The notes under the pieces were generated by a model. The model was not told where the DNA came from. It saw only the letters and a list, made by a program, of their open reading frames with translations, and searched no databases. 64,000 nt of DNA from Plasmodiophora brassicae (taxonomy: Eukaryota; Endomyxa: Phytomyxea; Phytomyxea; Plasmodiophorida). Below are positions 32,871-43,866 of the stretch, piece by piece. The stretch is from the NCBI GenBank assembly GCA_036867785.1, contig CP145413.1:248001-312000 (forward strand), written 5' to 3'. Each line of letters opens with the position of its first letter. The stretch's first letter is position 1. A program made the position numbers and the translations under genes.

Positions 32871-34091
32871 ATGGAGCGCGTCTGCTGCGTCTGCTGTGGC
32901 ACTGAACCGCCGTATGTCTGCCCACGATGTGACCAGCCGTACTGCTCGGTCAAGTGTTACAAGGCGCACGGGACGACGTGTACGGAATCGTTCTTCAAGG
33001 AGCAGGTTGTTCAGGAGATGTCCATCTCCAAGCCACGTCATACGGTGGAGTTGCGAGAGGCACTGCAGCGGAATCAAGACGCATTGGAGGAGGATCAAGA
33101 CCTTGCGGACTGGGAGCAGAACTGTGAACGACTGGAGCAGCTGGCTTTGACGGGAGAGCTTGATCAAACGCACCTTACCGATGACCAGGAACGACAGTTC
33201 CAGCAATGTAAGACGTTTGTGAAAGTGTTTTTTTAGTCAACGCTTACCGTCCATTTGTGTTTCAGACATTGAGAGAGTCGCACGTGGCGAAGTGGAACTG
33301 TCACTATGGAGGCCCTGGTGGATCTCAGAACACGCAGCGGATCCCTGGGTTATCCTGGAGGATTTCTCGCAATGGTCTAAACTGTCTACTCGACGAGGTA
33401 TCCACACTACCGTCCGTTCTGGAAATGAACTTACCATGGTTACGCTGTAGTTGTTTTCGATGCCACCGAGCAACAGGGCGCATCTGAACCCGTGCTGTCC
33501 GTTCCATCGTTCTCGTCTGTGGCTCGGCCAGGTGTCAGTGCATCCGCGTTCCGATTTGACATGTGCGACATCATTCTGGCTGTAGCCTTCGCCCTTCGCC
33601 ATTTCGACGGCGACCTGTCCTGCGATCCAGCTGCGTCTCTGCAGATGATCGTCTCTTTGTCTTCGTTGCTCTCTGAGCAGACATCGCGTCACTATACAGT
33701 CTCCGAGATCGTGTCACGGTTCATGGAAAGGGCTGTACAGGTGTCTGTCGTCCCTGTCTGTCTGGTTGCCGTCTACGACGCGCTTGCAATCGTTAACGTT
33801 CGCATGTGCGTCCGACTGATGGGTGAATTTCTGGGTCTGTTCCCGATTCTACCGCCAGACAAATCGCGTCGCGTATCGTCGGAACGAGAACGTATTCGCC
33901 GCAAGGCGATCTTTTTCGCCGCTGCCGTGCAGGACATGTCCACAAGTGACCTCGATGACGTTAGCGCCGCTCTTGAGGAGCAGTGGCGGTCTCGCTGTCA
34001 GGACGTTATGGACAACGTCACCGTCGACGACGAAAGGAGACGTGTTGTCACTTCGCAAATGTCGCCGTTCAACATATCATCGCAACAATAG
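32871..34091 (+). CDS. ZNHIT2: HIT-type zinc-finger protein (ZNHIT2)
   Basis: Three exons (32871-33207, 33266-33397, 33451-34091) give 369 residues. The N-terminus is a HIT zinc finger: CCVC, VCPRCDQPYCSVKCYKAHG and TTCTESFFKEQV supply eight zinc ligands and the typical FxxQV ending. Across the first splice the reading continues to IERVARGEVELSLWRPWWIS, the second conserved block of ZNHIT2 (WRPWW). The rest is helical, with a C-terminal ERERIRRKAIFFAAAV segment like the animal protein. ZNHIT2 binds the R2TP/RUVBL chaperone and helps assemble the U5 snRNP. The gene lies close to another splicing factor, the SFSWAP homologue, but on the opposite strand. Confidence 0.92.
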
Positions 34092-34311
34092 CACCTAAAC
34101 ATCATGATTTAAGCGTCACCCCTTCTTCACGTTTGGGTTGGGTCCTGATTTTGGTGGATCCAACAACTGTGGTGTATCAAGGCAATGCGATGATCGGTCT
34201 CCAACGCCGATTAGTTTCATCACTATATGTATCGTGGACAATATCAAGGTTCGGGCAATCAGCCCTATAACGACGACTTAGCCTGCCAGGCCTGCAAGAG
34301 GGCGTGTAAGT

Positions 34312-34787
34312 TCACTGGTGACGAAGACACGCGTGCCATACAGCATAATTAGGTTCGTAGATGAACGACGACGAGTCAAAGAACATGATATCGATCAAGA
34401 GCACCATGAAAATGAAGATTGCAATCGTCGACCACCCGATCCAGAACGACATGTCCCTGCACAACAACCCACGGGCTGTATAACTCCTCACGTTCCACCG
34501 ACGAACCGACCATCGTACGAGATTCGCGCCGATATGGCCAGTACGGCAACGCCGATCAGCAGCAGCAGGAGCAGTCGACGGCGATAATTGAACCACGACG
34601 CCATCGTTGCCATCGGGGCCCACGACAAATAATCGCAACTTTGCCGTGCACAAACGAACTCCGTCCCCTCCACCCAGTCCGCGTCTCGCCCCGGCAATCT
34701 TTGGTCGTTCCGACCAGCGCGAAGGTACTGACGGCCAGCATTAAGGGCGCTGAGCAAGGCTCGGATAATTGCTAACGAGCTGTTCAT
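34312..34787 (-). CDS. Small protein with two membrane helices
   Basis: Two exons (34787-34519 and 34456-34312) give 137 residues. The first 75 residues are soluble and include ADWVEGTEFVCARQSC. Then come two hydrophobic helices: RRLLLLLLIGVAVLAISARI at the end of exon 1, and STIAIFIFMVLLIDIMFF in exon 2. A short tail follows (YEPNYAVWHACLRHQ). No family is recognised. The start codon lies one base beyond the stop codon of the SFSWAP-like gene upstream on the same strand, an extremely tight arrangement. Either the two share a transcript, or this frame belongs to the 3' part of that gene's transcript. The clean splice favours a real protein. Confidence 0.5.
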
Positions 34788-34788
34788 T

Positions 34789-35964
34789 CTATTTGCGTGA
34801 AGTCCTACGACGAGCGTCGACAAGGTCCCGTAGTCTACGAATCTCACTCTGTGGAAGAGACGCACTGCTGCCAGCATCAGTGGGCGGTAATGCTGCAGGG
34901 GCAGGAGGATCTTGTTCATCGTCGGAGTCATAGTTGCTTACTAGGCGGCGACACGAGGACGGGTCATGGACAACGCCGGTCTTCTTGAGGTATTCATAGT
35001 AGGGGTTGAGGTTATCGTCTGCCAGGAGGAACCGAAACTTGGGATTGTGATCCTGGGGCACCGATATCAGAATCATGCGGCGCTTCAGGGCATACAGCAA
35101 GGACCTGCCGGATTTTCAGCAAGACTTCAGCCTGCGGTACATTGGTCCTCGCGAACTTCGCAGTCTTCTCAATGAGGGAATGAACCTCGAGGCTTTCGGG
35201 CTGGCCATCGATAATGAATACGTAGGATGCCTACAGTGCCGCGATACGTACAAGTGTCGTGATATGACTCGGGACGATGAACGACGGGCGAAAGCGTTCC
35301 GAGTTGGTCGCTGGATGTTCCTCCCTGATGCACACGTGTTGCACAGGCGGTCTGCACTGTGCAAGTGTACGTTCTGACACAGTCTGCCTCCGCTTGAATG
35401 CTCGCATCGCATCATCGAAACCTTGGTTGACTTCTTGCCTAGCACCTGCAACGTAGGTTCAGAATCGAGGCAGCGGGTTACCAACCCAGGGTCTGCACAC
35501 GTTTGTGGATAAGCAAGTCGATGTATCTTTCGGTTTGCAGTTGATCGATGTCCGCCTCTGTCATGACAATATCCCCAGGACCGTCCTGCACATAGATGCT
35601 TTCCTCTTCGGAATCGGCAGGAACCCTCGGCCGGTCAGCTTTGAAACGGTCAGTGGCGACCAGGACGGACGTATCCAGTAGATGTCTGGCATCATATCTA
35701 TCCGCCAGCTCCTCGTCATTGCCTGCTTGACGTTCAGTGTTTGCCGACCGTGTAACGATAACGCAGGCGACCTGAAACCGGTAACAAATACCGTTCGCTC
35801 ATCACCAGCTTGAACGAATCAGCGTCATCCGTCGGGGGCACCAATCGCACCGGCCGGCCGACGACACAGAACCCATCACGAACCTGCTCGTCAGCGACCA
35901 CGACGTCAACGTCGTCGTCGCTGGCATGGCCTTCTGCACCAACTCGCCGGATGCCGCTGGCCAT
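34789..35964 (-). CDS. SFSWAP: SFSWAP-like splicing regulator (DRY_EERY and SURP domains)
   Basis: The first exon (35964-35772) ends in SFKLVMSERYLLPVSG and splices in frame at 35722 to NDEELADRYDARHLL. Further on comes DIDQLQTERYIDLLIHKR. The DRYD and ERY blocks define the N-terminal DRY_EERY domain found only in the SWAP family. A SURP module follows, split by an intron: SLIEKTAKFARTNVPQAEV, then NPKFRFLLADDNLNPYYEYL. The protein ends after an acidic and Pro-rich tail (SNYDSDDEQDPPAPA) with a short RRRTSRK end instead of the long RS region of animal SFSWAP, and only one SURP is visible where animals have two. The family regulates alternative splicing in the nucleus. One exon boundary near 35490-35200 was not fixed. 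Confidence 0.85.
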
Positions 35965-36422
35965 CAGACGCCATGCGCCACGCAGTGCTCAACAGCGACA
36001 GTCTGGGCATCCGAAATGGAGCGCACGCGACCGGCCGGCTTACTGCTGTCAACAGAAGGTCCCGATGATGTGTACAGTTCCGCTTTTGGCTGGACTTTAC
36101 TTTCGACGTACAGTCTTAGCCTCTCGGCTACCCGTTCCAGCTCGCGATTCGTTTGAGCCGACTTGGATCGCTGTCGGTGCCGAGCAGATTCCACATACGA
36201 AGACGTCACGTCGCTAAACGATATGGCGGTTATCGAGCGTAGCGTCTGTTTGTCGGATTCGAAGTCGTCGTTGCACGACACGGAATCGTCGCAGGTGGGC
36301 CAGGGTTCCAAACACGTAACCACCTGGGCATTGACGGTATCCCGTCGGATCAGCAACGCTCTCTCGATGGCGACGTCCGCTAACGTGTCCGTCAACAGGT
36401 CTTTGAAATAACTGAACACCAT
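35964..36422 (-). CDS. Possible 152-residue protein of unknown function
   Basis: An open frame with plausible protein-like sequence, including an N-terminal helix (FKDLLTDTLADVAIERALLI) and a second one (NRELERVAERLRLYVESK). No known domain is seen. Its TGA stop overlaps the ATG of the SFSWAP-like gene by one base (TGATG), and its start lies 34 bases after the end of the cupin oxygenase gene. It may be a real gene in a very tight chain, an upstream exon of the SFSWAP-like gene, or transcribed leader. Confidence 0.35.
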   Translation of the reverse strand: MVFSYFKDLLTDTLADVAIERALLIRRDTVNAQVVTCLEPWPTCDDSVSCNDDFESDKQTLRSITAISFSDVTSSYVESARHRQRSKSAQTNRELERVAERLRLYVESKVQPKAELYTSSGPSVDSSKPAGRVRSISDAQTVAVEHCVAHGV

Positions 36423-36456
36423 GCTATGTTGTCCTGGCCATTTGACAGGTTACCCA

Positions 36457-37750
36457 TCAATTTGGCAGCAACATCGTGGTAAGCATACCAGCTATCCAGT
36501 CCCCATGAGGGATCGCTCTCCTGAGGGGGGCACTCTCAGGACGAACAGCGACTTCGTACAATGCCAAGCAGAGTAAGGTGGGCCTAGACATGGCGTTCGA
36601 CATGAAGCGCATGGCAGAGAGCATCAAGCCCAGCCAGGTATCGACAGGGTGGATTTCGATGCCGATCGTAACGTGCAGCGATATCGTGTCAGTTGTCCCG
36701 GTGCTGGCCTCGTGAACGACACCTGCCGGAATGTACAGCACGTCACCAGGTGACAGAGTCAGGTCCAGAGCGCGTTCCTTCGTCAAACTGGACGAAGATG
36801 GCTTCACAATCATCTCCGGAAATGGTAGACGGACGCTGGGGAAGTCGGGGTACAAACGCCAATGTTTCATGCCTTCAAGCTGGATCACGATCACTAACGA
36901 AAATCGACAATTTAGCTATCAGTCGGACCCCATCAGACTGTCATACGACCTTCCATCCAATCCTGGTGTGCCTCGAACCCTTGGGCCAGCTTTGGCGTCA
37001 GGTACAGGTTGGCGTTTATCGGGAACAACGCGATCGTACGGCCCACGAGTTCACAAATAGACGCGATGGGGCGCCATCGTCGATGAGCCCGGTTCACAAT
37101 CAGCGTAAATCCTGACCATAAGACCATACGTTAACGCAATTCAAATGAGGATGCGTATGCTGAGACGAAAACCGACCGCCCAACGAGAATGCCTTGTAGA
37201 TGGATGTGAAATCGGGTACAGGAATCGGAAGCATTGTTGACCAGTACTCGCCGTCTTTCAGTCGCGTACGACGGCTCATCAGGAAATCCACGCCGCTGAC
37301 CATGTCGGTATCCACGCCGGCCAGCACATCGCTGCCAGATTCATCACCTGCGTGGCAGATTGCTCCTGATGAAACATCTTCAGGCCTCAGCGCCACACTG
37401 ACGTTGAGGAACGCCTCCATTTCCGATGTCTGAAGCAAGGTCGTTTCCCAATGGGATCCATCAGATCTCTACGGGACACGCGTTTAGACTTAGGTGGGGC
37501 GCACCGGTAGAGAACGCGGAATACACACTTTGACGTACACAGACGACTGGAAACTTGAACCGACAACATCATCGTCAAGCAAGCGGAAACGTCGACCGTC
37601 GGCCGGGACAGGATCAAGCAGATAGCACTGGGCCGTCTGGCACGTGTAGGGCGACAGTGATGCCACGGAGACGCAGCTGGACAACAACAGGACGCCTGCA
37701 AGGGCCATCCGCGAACGCAGGCTCGGCGTCGACGTTCGCCTCGCGCACAT
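36457..37750 (-). CDS. JmjC/cupin_4 oxygenase with a signal peptide
   Basis: Four exons (37750-37529, 37468-37177, 37111-36950, 36893-36457) give 370 residues. The cupin_4 part, the family of ribosomal oxygenases NO66 and MINA53, reads AFSLGGFTLIVNRAHRRW, NANLYLTPKLAQGFEAHQD and VIVIQLEGMKHWRLYPD, with SPGDVLYIPAGVVHEA later. HQD is the HxD iron motif, and the His of VVHEA is the third ligand, so iron binding should be intact. Unusually, the N-terminus is MALAGVLLLSSCVSVAS, preceded by a basic stretch. This is a convincing signal peptide, followed by SPYTCQTAQC with possible disulphide cysteines. The enzyme would use 2-oxoglutarate and O2 to hydroxylate proteins, but in the ER or outside the cell and not in the nucleolus. 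Confidence 0.88.
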
Positions 37751-38295
37751 GACCTGCCGAGTGGCCGGCGCGATGACCGCCCGTCGCCCGAGTTGTGAGG
37801 TGCACGCAACACGTCCGGGACCCGAGCCGTGTCTGGAATTTGGATTCTGGAAGCATTATTTTGTTGCCCCAGTGGGTACGTCGGTCCAGGTGTGACGCCG
37901 CCCACGGCACCCGCCTACTGCGCCCAGTCCCTGACCGCGTAGCCCGCGCCGCGTCGCGTCGTGGAGAAAGGGCCAGAACGAGCACGCACCTCAAGTGGAG
38001 TCAATAGGGGCCCGAGGCAGGCGCCCCAGTCTAGACAAGGTCCGGGCGAAAGGGTCGTCAGGCCAGGAGGCCAGAGCCGCAGACGGTCATTCCAGATCGT
38101 GGCTGTCCAGCATTGACATCACGTTTCGTGTTCGGTTTGAATACACAGGCCACCCCAAGTCAGTCACCCAGGGTTCGGTCATCACACAGGCCGAGGAGAC
38201 CCATTTGCAGTCCCGACTGGTGACGTTGTGTCGCGGAGTCAGGAACGTGGTCGGGGCCCGGCGCCTGTCGGGGGTGGTCGACGTGCGGGGCGCTG

Positions 38296-39274
38296 ATGGG
38301 GCAGTCAATGCAGAAGCCGATGGACGCCCAGGCCGGCGCCGTTCATTTCGTGCTGAAGACGCCGCTGGCGTTCCAACAGGGCAGCCCGGCCGGTATCAGA
38401 CGCGCGGTCTTCGCCACCGGTTGCTTCTGGGGGACTGAGAAAGGGCACGATCATGCCGGCGCTCCTAATTGTTGCTATACGGTAACGCTGACGTTGGGGA
38501 CAGGTTTTGGAGACTGCCTCGTGGTATTTATTCGACGGCGGTTGGGTACTGTGGCGGCCCTGCCTCCGGTGGTAAACCGGCGTACAACGCCGTCTGTTCA
38601 GGGGCGACTGGCCATGCTGAGGCCGTCCAGGTCCTGTACGACCCTTCCAAGATATCGTACTCGGATCTACTGAGGTTCGTCTAGGCCGACAGCTGTCAAA
38701 CCTATTCGGGCTTATTAACGGACGTTGTTTAGGCTGTTCTGGGAAAGTCACGGTATGCCGAACGACAGCGATACGACGGCTGTGCCTGATCCAATGCGCT
38801 GTAGATCCGACGCAAGGCAACTGTCAAGGGAACGATCGCGGGACGCAGTACCGGTCCGGGATATATTACTCCGATGAAGATCAGAAGACGCTAGCGACCG
38901 CGAGCAAGGACGCGTACCAGGAGGCTCTGCGGGTCGCCAAGAAGGGCAGAGGCCAGTCCGTTACGACAGAGATTGCACCTTTGCAGGAATTCTTTCTTGC
39001 AGAAGATTACCATCAGTACGTAGACACTGCGGCGTGCCTATCCATCCCGTGACTGACAGTATCCAATAGACAGTATCTGGCTCGACCTGGCAACCGTCAG
39101 TACTGCTCGGCAGAACCCCAGGCGGTATCCTTGCCGCCATATGAGAAATGGGCACCGTCTGGTCTGAGCGCCGATCATGCTCCTAAACTGCCCGAATCGT
39201 ACTGGGCCAAGCACGCGCCGAAGCCTGGCTGCGTACTTCACTGCCCGAACGAACCCATTCAGTGGTCTGATTGA
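38296..39274 (+). CDS. MSRA: Peptide methionine-S-sulfoxide reductase
   Basis: Five exons (38296-38444, 38504-38674, 38733-38752, 38815-10 i.e. 38805-39015, 39070-39274) give 251 residues. [14 protein letters not shown] carries the catalytic Cys in GCFW. Then come [45 protein letters not shown] and [16 protein letters not shown], all standard MsrA blocks, followed by [18 protein letters not shown] with a likely resolving Cys. One exon is only 20 bases long. The first intron appears to be GC...AG: 38445 begins GCACGATC, and no GT donor keeps the frame. The C-terminus is extended by about 55 residues beyond YHQQYL. The enzyme repairs oxidised methionine using thioredoxin. No targeting signal is obvious. 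Confidence 0.93.
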
Positions 39275-40467
39275 TCCCGTGGACCACTGTGTGCTCGGTC
39301 AATGCTGCAAAGCTTCGAACGTAATTGCTAAAATACGGCGAGTTCAGATGCATGACCTCCATATTTACCTTAGCGTTGTTTCATACTCTGTTGTATCCTG
39401 CCAGCTCTAAGCGGCGCACCAGGAGCCGGCCATCACCTGGCCCGCCGCATCACAAGGACGCCTGCTCCAGCCCTGTCCTGGGCCGTCACCTGCGCGTATA
39501 CACCTTCTCTGGATGACCGTTCGTAGTGGAACTGGGCTGCTCTCACCACCCAGGAAAGAATATCCTGCATGCGTCCTTGTTCGGGGTTCGCTCTCGTACC
39601 AGAGCACGATGGCATTGCCTCCCAAGCCTAGCAGCATGGACGATGTCGGGCCCTGGCTGGCCGCCGTGAATGCCCTCTGGACGAGGACGGCACCAACAAG
39701 GGCTTAGGCAGGCACGCAGCGCGTTTCGAACGCAATCCCCAGTCTCTCCGAAATCTGGTCGTCAGAAGATCGGCCTTGTTCCGCCCCGAGCACAACAGGA
39801 AGACGCCTGAGCGTGAAGAACCATCTAAAACAAGTTGCTCCTACGTTTCAGCTTAGTAGACTCATACGATGGAGTGCCAGATATCGGAGGGCAAAAGACA
39901 CTTCGAATTTATATTCTGGTCGGGCGTTGGAGCGTCGTCGATGACCCCCATTACCAGGCCAAGACGGGCGGAACTGATACCGATCGAAATGCCGGACTCG
40001 TTACGTTTGGCATGACTCTCCAGTGTGGGACCTGAGAACAATACATGTCTGCTTAACACGTCAACTACCTTGTCTTGAGACGGAGACGACGATGTGTCTG
40101 GATCGTCCATCAGTCCACTGCGGCAGATGACCTGTTCGTCTAACAGCTGATCGCCATCTTTCCGCATGAAGGCCACTGTTCAACACCGTTCCTATCCATC
40201 GTGCACTGTTCCTCACCCGAAACGACCACCAGATGTAGGTCGCTGTCGGTAAGCAGGACTATTAAACCGGCCCGATCGAGCGACACTCGGGTCTGGATGT
40301 CGATCCGGCCGACCCGTGCAGAACCCTGGGCATGCTATAATTAACTCGACGCCGCAGCCCGTCCGCATCTGGCCTCACACTCACAAACTGGAACGCCGCC
40401 TCGATCGGTCGGAATTAGCGCTGTGCCGACAGCGTTCGCTGACGTCGGCAGGCAGCCACGCCTGTTC
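39275..40467. other. Unassigned stretch with a possible minus-strand gene
   Basis: Most of this 1.2-kb region shows nothing I can name. On the minus strand, 40330-40180 encodes RIDIQTRVSLDRAGLIVLLT and 40176-39862 stays open with SRHVLFSGPTLESHAKRNES. Together they read like a small beta-rich protein divergent from the RING-TRAF gene, but the splice and the start could not be fixed. 39275-39860 holds only short frames. No RNA gene or repeat was seen. Confidence 0.3.
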
Positions 40468-41370
40468 ATGGGGTTCCCACTGGATTCGTTTACCGAACGG
40501 GTGCCGCCGCCCCTGATCTGTCGCCTCTGCGACTGCGTCTTCCAGGACCCGGTCGGATTGCCCTGCGGGCACATGTTCTGCAGGTCGTGCCTGAACAAAT
40601 CCCTGCTCGAATCGACGTCACCCACCTGCCCGGTATGCAACGCCTTCGTCGACCGGTCGCAGTGCGTCAAGGTCAACGAACTCGTTCTGGACCTGCTGGG
40701 CGACCTGAAGACGGCCTGTTCGAAATGTTTGTGGCGAGGCACGCTGCACTCCTATGCAGAGCACGTCGCCAAAGGATGCGCTTCAGAACGATGCGCATAC
40801 CATCGGTTCGGGTGCGAAATCGTCGGGACCCGCATTGACATCGACCAGCATGAGCAGAACCATGCGGCCGACCACCTCAAGCTCGTCATGGCGACGGTGG
40901 ACGCGATCCAAACGCAGCTGAAGCCAGACGCCGATTTCTGCACGAATGGTGTTCGGAGCAGCCTGACCTGGACGGTCGGCAAGTTCGTCGAACTTGAACC
41001 AAACGTGACGCACCTGGGGCGCGCCTTCACGGTCGGCCACATGCCGTTCCAGCCTGCCATCTTCAAGCAGACCGTTGGCGAACGCTCCGGCATGCTGCGC
41101 CTGATGGTGCGCATGCTGCCTGGCGACCACATCGAATGGCTGTCTCACGTCACACGCACGATCGCCATGTGCGTCCGCGTGCATCGCATCCAGGCCAGCG
41201 GGTCGCTGACGCTCCGGCGCCAGCTCCCCTTGGCGCACTTCATACGCGACTACGAGATCGGGCAAGTCCCGCTGGGCACCCTCCTGGACGACGGCTTCCT
41301 CAGCCCGTCCGGCGCCCTACGACTCCGCATCCAGGTCGACACCGGCATCGACGTCTTCGACATGATGTAA
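40468..41370 (+). CDS. RING-finger TRAF-like protein
   Basis: An intronless gene of 300 codons from the ATG at 40468. Residues of about 15-60 are a C3HC4 RING finger (CRLCDCVFQDP, LPCGHMFCRSCL, TCPVCNAFV) expected to act as a ubiquitin E3. A TRAF-type zinc finger follows (CSKCLWRGTLHSYAEHVAKGC and CAYHRFGCEI with a late HEQNH). Residues of about 175-300 resemble a MATH/TRAF-C beta-sandwich (TWTVGKFVEL, GMLRLMVRML, IAMCVRVHR, DGFLSPSGALRLRIQV). TRAF proteins link receptors to ubiquitin signalling. MATH domains of this kind trimerise in animals, but no coiled coil precedes it here beyond one short helix. Confidence 0.9.
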   Translation: MGFPLDSFTERVPPPLICRLCDCVFQDPVGLPCGHMFCRSCLNKSLLESTSPTCPVCNAFVDRSQCVKVNELVLDLLGDLKTACSKCLWRGTLHSYAEHVAKGCASERCAYHRFGCEIVGTRIDIDQHEQNHAADHLKLVMATVDAIQTQLKPDADFCTNGVRSSLTWTVGKFVELEPNVTHLGRAFTVGHMPFQPAIFKQTVGERSGMLRLMVRMLPGDHIEWLSHVTRTIAMCVRVHRIQASGSLTLRRQLPLAHFIRDYEIGQVPLGTLLDDGFLSPSGALRLRIQVDTGIDVFDMM

Positions 41371-41863
41371 ACCCCGAATATATAATAACCTGTCCCTGGG
41401 CAATGGGCGTACTACCTACACATACGCGCATTCCCGGCCGTCCGACACCGCGGTCGGCGCCAGCGTCGTTACGTTACAGGACGGACACGCTCCGACGCGT
41501 CCGTCGGCGTGCGGCCCCGGAGCCGGCAGTGCAGCTCCGATGCCGAGTCGAACTGGAGCGAAAATCGGGGGGAGGGGCGCAGTACTGGCGCTCGCGCCGG
41601 ACCCACGTTTCATTCGGCGCCTGCTGCGTACGTTATGACTGGAAGCAGATCCCAGCGAGCGGAGGGGAGGGTCGCGTCCCCGTCCATTCGATTCGCGTCG
41701 TCGTCGCTGGATGCGGCTGGTGCCTGGTTCGGTATCGGCGGTGTCGTTCAGCGGGTAGCGGCGTGCGCCGCCGTTGTCGGGTGTCACGCGGGATATTTTT
41801 TGGGGGGCGCAGGGGCGATCACTATCGTACCGGTTGGACGCGCGACGCGGGTCGTGTGTGCGC
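41371..41863. other. GC-rich intergenic stretch
   Basis: An AT-rich ATATAATAA near 41389 may be the poly(A) region of the RING-TRAF gene. The rest is very GC-rich and open in several frames on both strands without any domain. It probably contains the promoter of the ATP-grasp/SET gene. I see no gene in it. Confidence 0.4.
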
Positions 41864-43866
41864 ATGACGACTGCGGACGGGGACGGGAGCGGTGGCGCCG
41901 GCGCCAACGGGACGATGGCAGCCGGTCCCATACGGGTCTGCGTGCTGTCGTCGTCGTACGAGGGGTCCAAGGCCGCCACCAAGGCCTGGGACGATTTCCT
42001 GTGCACCCCGGCGAATGTCCTGAAGGGCGATAGCCACTACGTGTTCAACAATGTGCAGATTCTCAAGGCCGGCGCCTACCAGCAGGTCTGCCGCCCGCGT
42101 CCACCCGTTGCCCGCACCTGACGGTCCAATGGTCAGGTGCGTGCCCTGGTCAATTCCAAGAAGTACGACGTGTTCTTCAATTTGTGCGACGGCGCCAAAG
42201 ACGAAGACCGGGCCGGGATCTCGGTGGTGCAAGCGCTTGAGGAATTCGGCGTCGCGTTCACCGGGTCCGACTCCCGTCACTACGAACCCAGCAAGCTGGA
42301 GATGAAGATGCTGGCGTTCTATGCGGGCATCAAGGTGCCCCCGTTCGCACACGTCACCGCCGCCGATAACGTCGTTGAGGTCTGCTCCGGGCTTCGCTTC
42401 CCGTTGATCGTCAAGCACGTCAGCGGGTACGGGAGCGTCGGCATGCGCAAGGAATCCAAATGCCATAACTTCGATGAGCTTCACAAGGAGGCCAAACGGT
42501 TAGCGGGCCGCGCGTCGATACGCAATGCATGTCTAGGATCTGACGGGACCGTTCCGCTGCTAGCTTTATCGATATGTTCGGCGAGGTGCTTGTCGAGGAG
42601 TTCATAGAAGGCGTCGAAATAAACGTGCTTGCGTTTGAGGATCTGGATGGCGACCCCACTCGGGTGTTGCACCCCATTCAGGTTTGACTTCGTGTCCATA
42701 CGATGGGGGGTACCAAACTAACCGTCTTGCAATGGTCGCAGGTCGTCTTTCCAGATGGGGAAACGTTCAAGCACTTTGACTTGAAATGGATCGGCATGCT
42801 GAACCATCAGACGGCGCGGTCCGTTGCAGACCCAGTCCTTGCCAAGAAATGCGAAGAGATCGGCTTGGCAGCTTTCGAACACATCCTGGGAGGGGTCGGG
42901 TGCGTTCCGGTAGCGCTTGGTTGTGTGCGGCATCGGTCATGAGGCTCTATACGTGGTTTAGTTACGGGCGTTCTGACCTGCGCGTCTGTTCCCGAACTGG
43001 CGAGGTTTACCTGCTGGAAATCAACCCGAACTGCGGCTTGTTCTATCCCAACAAAGACGGGACCGCCGACGTCATCATGGAACTCGACCCGTTTGGCGCT
43101 GACAATGTCGCCCGGCATCTGATCCAGGCGGCTATCAATCGCAACAACCGTCGAATCGCGCGTGTACGCCCGGGGATCCGACCGAGGGACCGTGAATCGT
43201 TCGATCTGAGATGGTTGCTCAGTTGCCGCCGGTCACGGTCGTGTTCCACCCTGACAAGGGATACCATGTCCAAGCAAGTCGTCACATCAAGGCGGGAGAG
43301 CTGGTATTTCCGGATGAAGCTACGCCTTTTACGATCGTCACGAAGCAGTACGTTGCGGCGAACTGGAACCCGGCGAACAAGCTGGCCTTTGCACAATACG
43401 CCTGGCCGATCTCGAACGAGGTATGACTGTGCTGATTCACGACCTGGCATGCTCGTGCTTGTTTGGCTCTAAACGCTCGTGCAGGTGTACTCGACGTGGA
43501 ATTCGGACCCGAAGCAGTGGCGCCCGATCAATCATTCATGTGACCCGAAGTGCGTCTGCTTTGTTCCCGGTTGGCACATGCACTGCTGATACGTCTTGCA
43601 GCCTATGGTTCGGCAAGAATCACTCGTTGAACGTGTACGCCCGAGTCGACATTGCGGAAGGGGACCAGTTAACGATGGATTACGCGACGTTCTGTTCCGG
43701 CCCCCTGATGCACCCGTTCGACTGCATGTGCAAGAGCGCGAAGTGTCGCGTTCGCATCACTCACCTCGACTACGTCAATTTGCAATCTATTCGCGATACG
43801 TTCGGTACCCGAGTCACCGACTTCATCTACAACGAATTCATGAACGCGTCATCGTCGTCGTCGTGA
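41864..43866 (+). CDS. ATP-grasp (D-Ala-D-Ala ligase-like) fused to a SET domain
   Basis: A multi-exon gene from the ATG at 41864 (exon 1 to 42085, exon 2 from 42137). The first 400 residues are ATP-grasp of the D-alanine-D-alanine ligase type: KYDVFFNLCDGAKDEDRAG, FGVAFTGSDSRHYEPSKLEM, FPLIVKHVSGYGSVGM, VLVEEFIEGVEINVLAFED and the metal-binding end EVYLLEINPNCGLF. A phase-0 intron (43164-43210) then joins it in frame to a SET domain: GYHVQASRHIKAGELVF, WRPINHSCDPN (the NHSC methyl-donor motif) and GDQLTMDYATFCSG, then a Cys-rich post-SET (CMCKSAKCR). The product would combine an amide-bond-forming ligase with a protein methyltransferase. A separate SET gene starting at the ATG at 43211 is possible, but would leave only 47 bases between genes. 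Confidence 0.82.
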
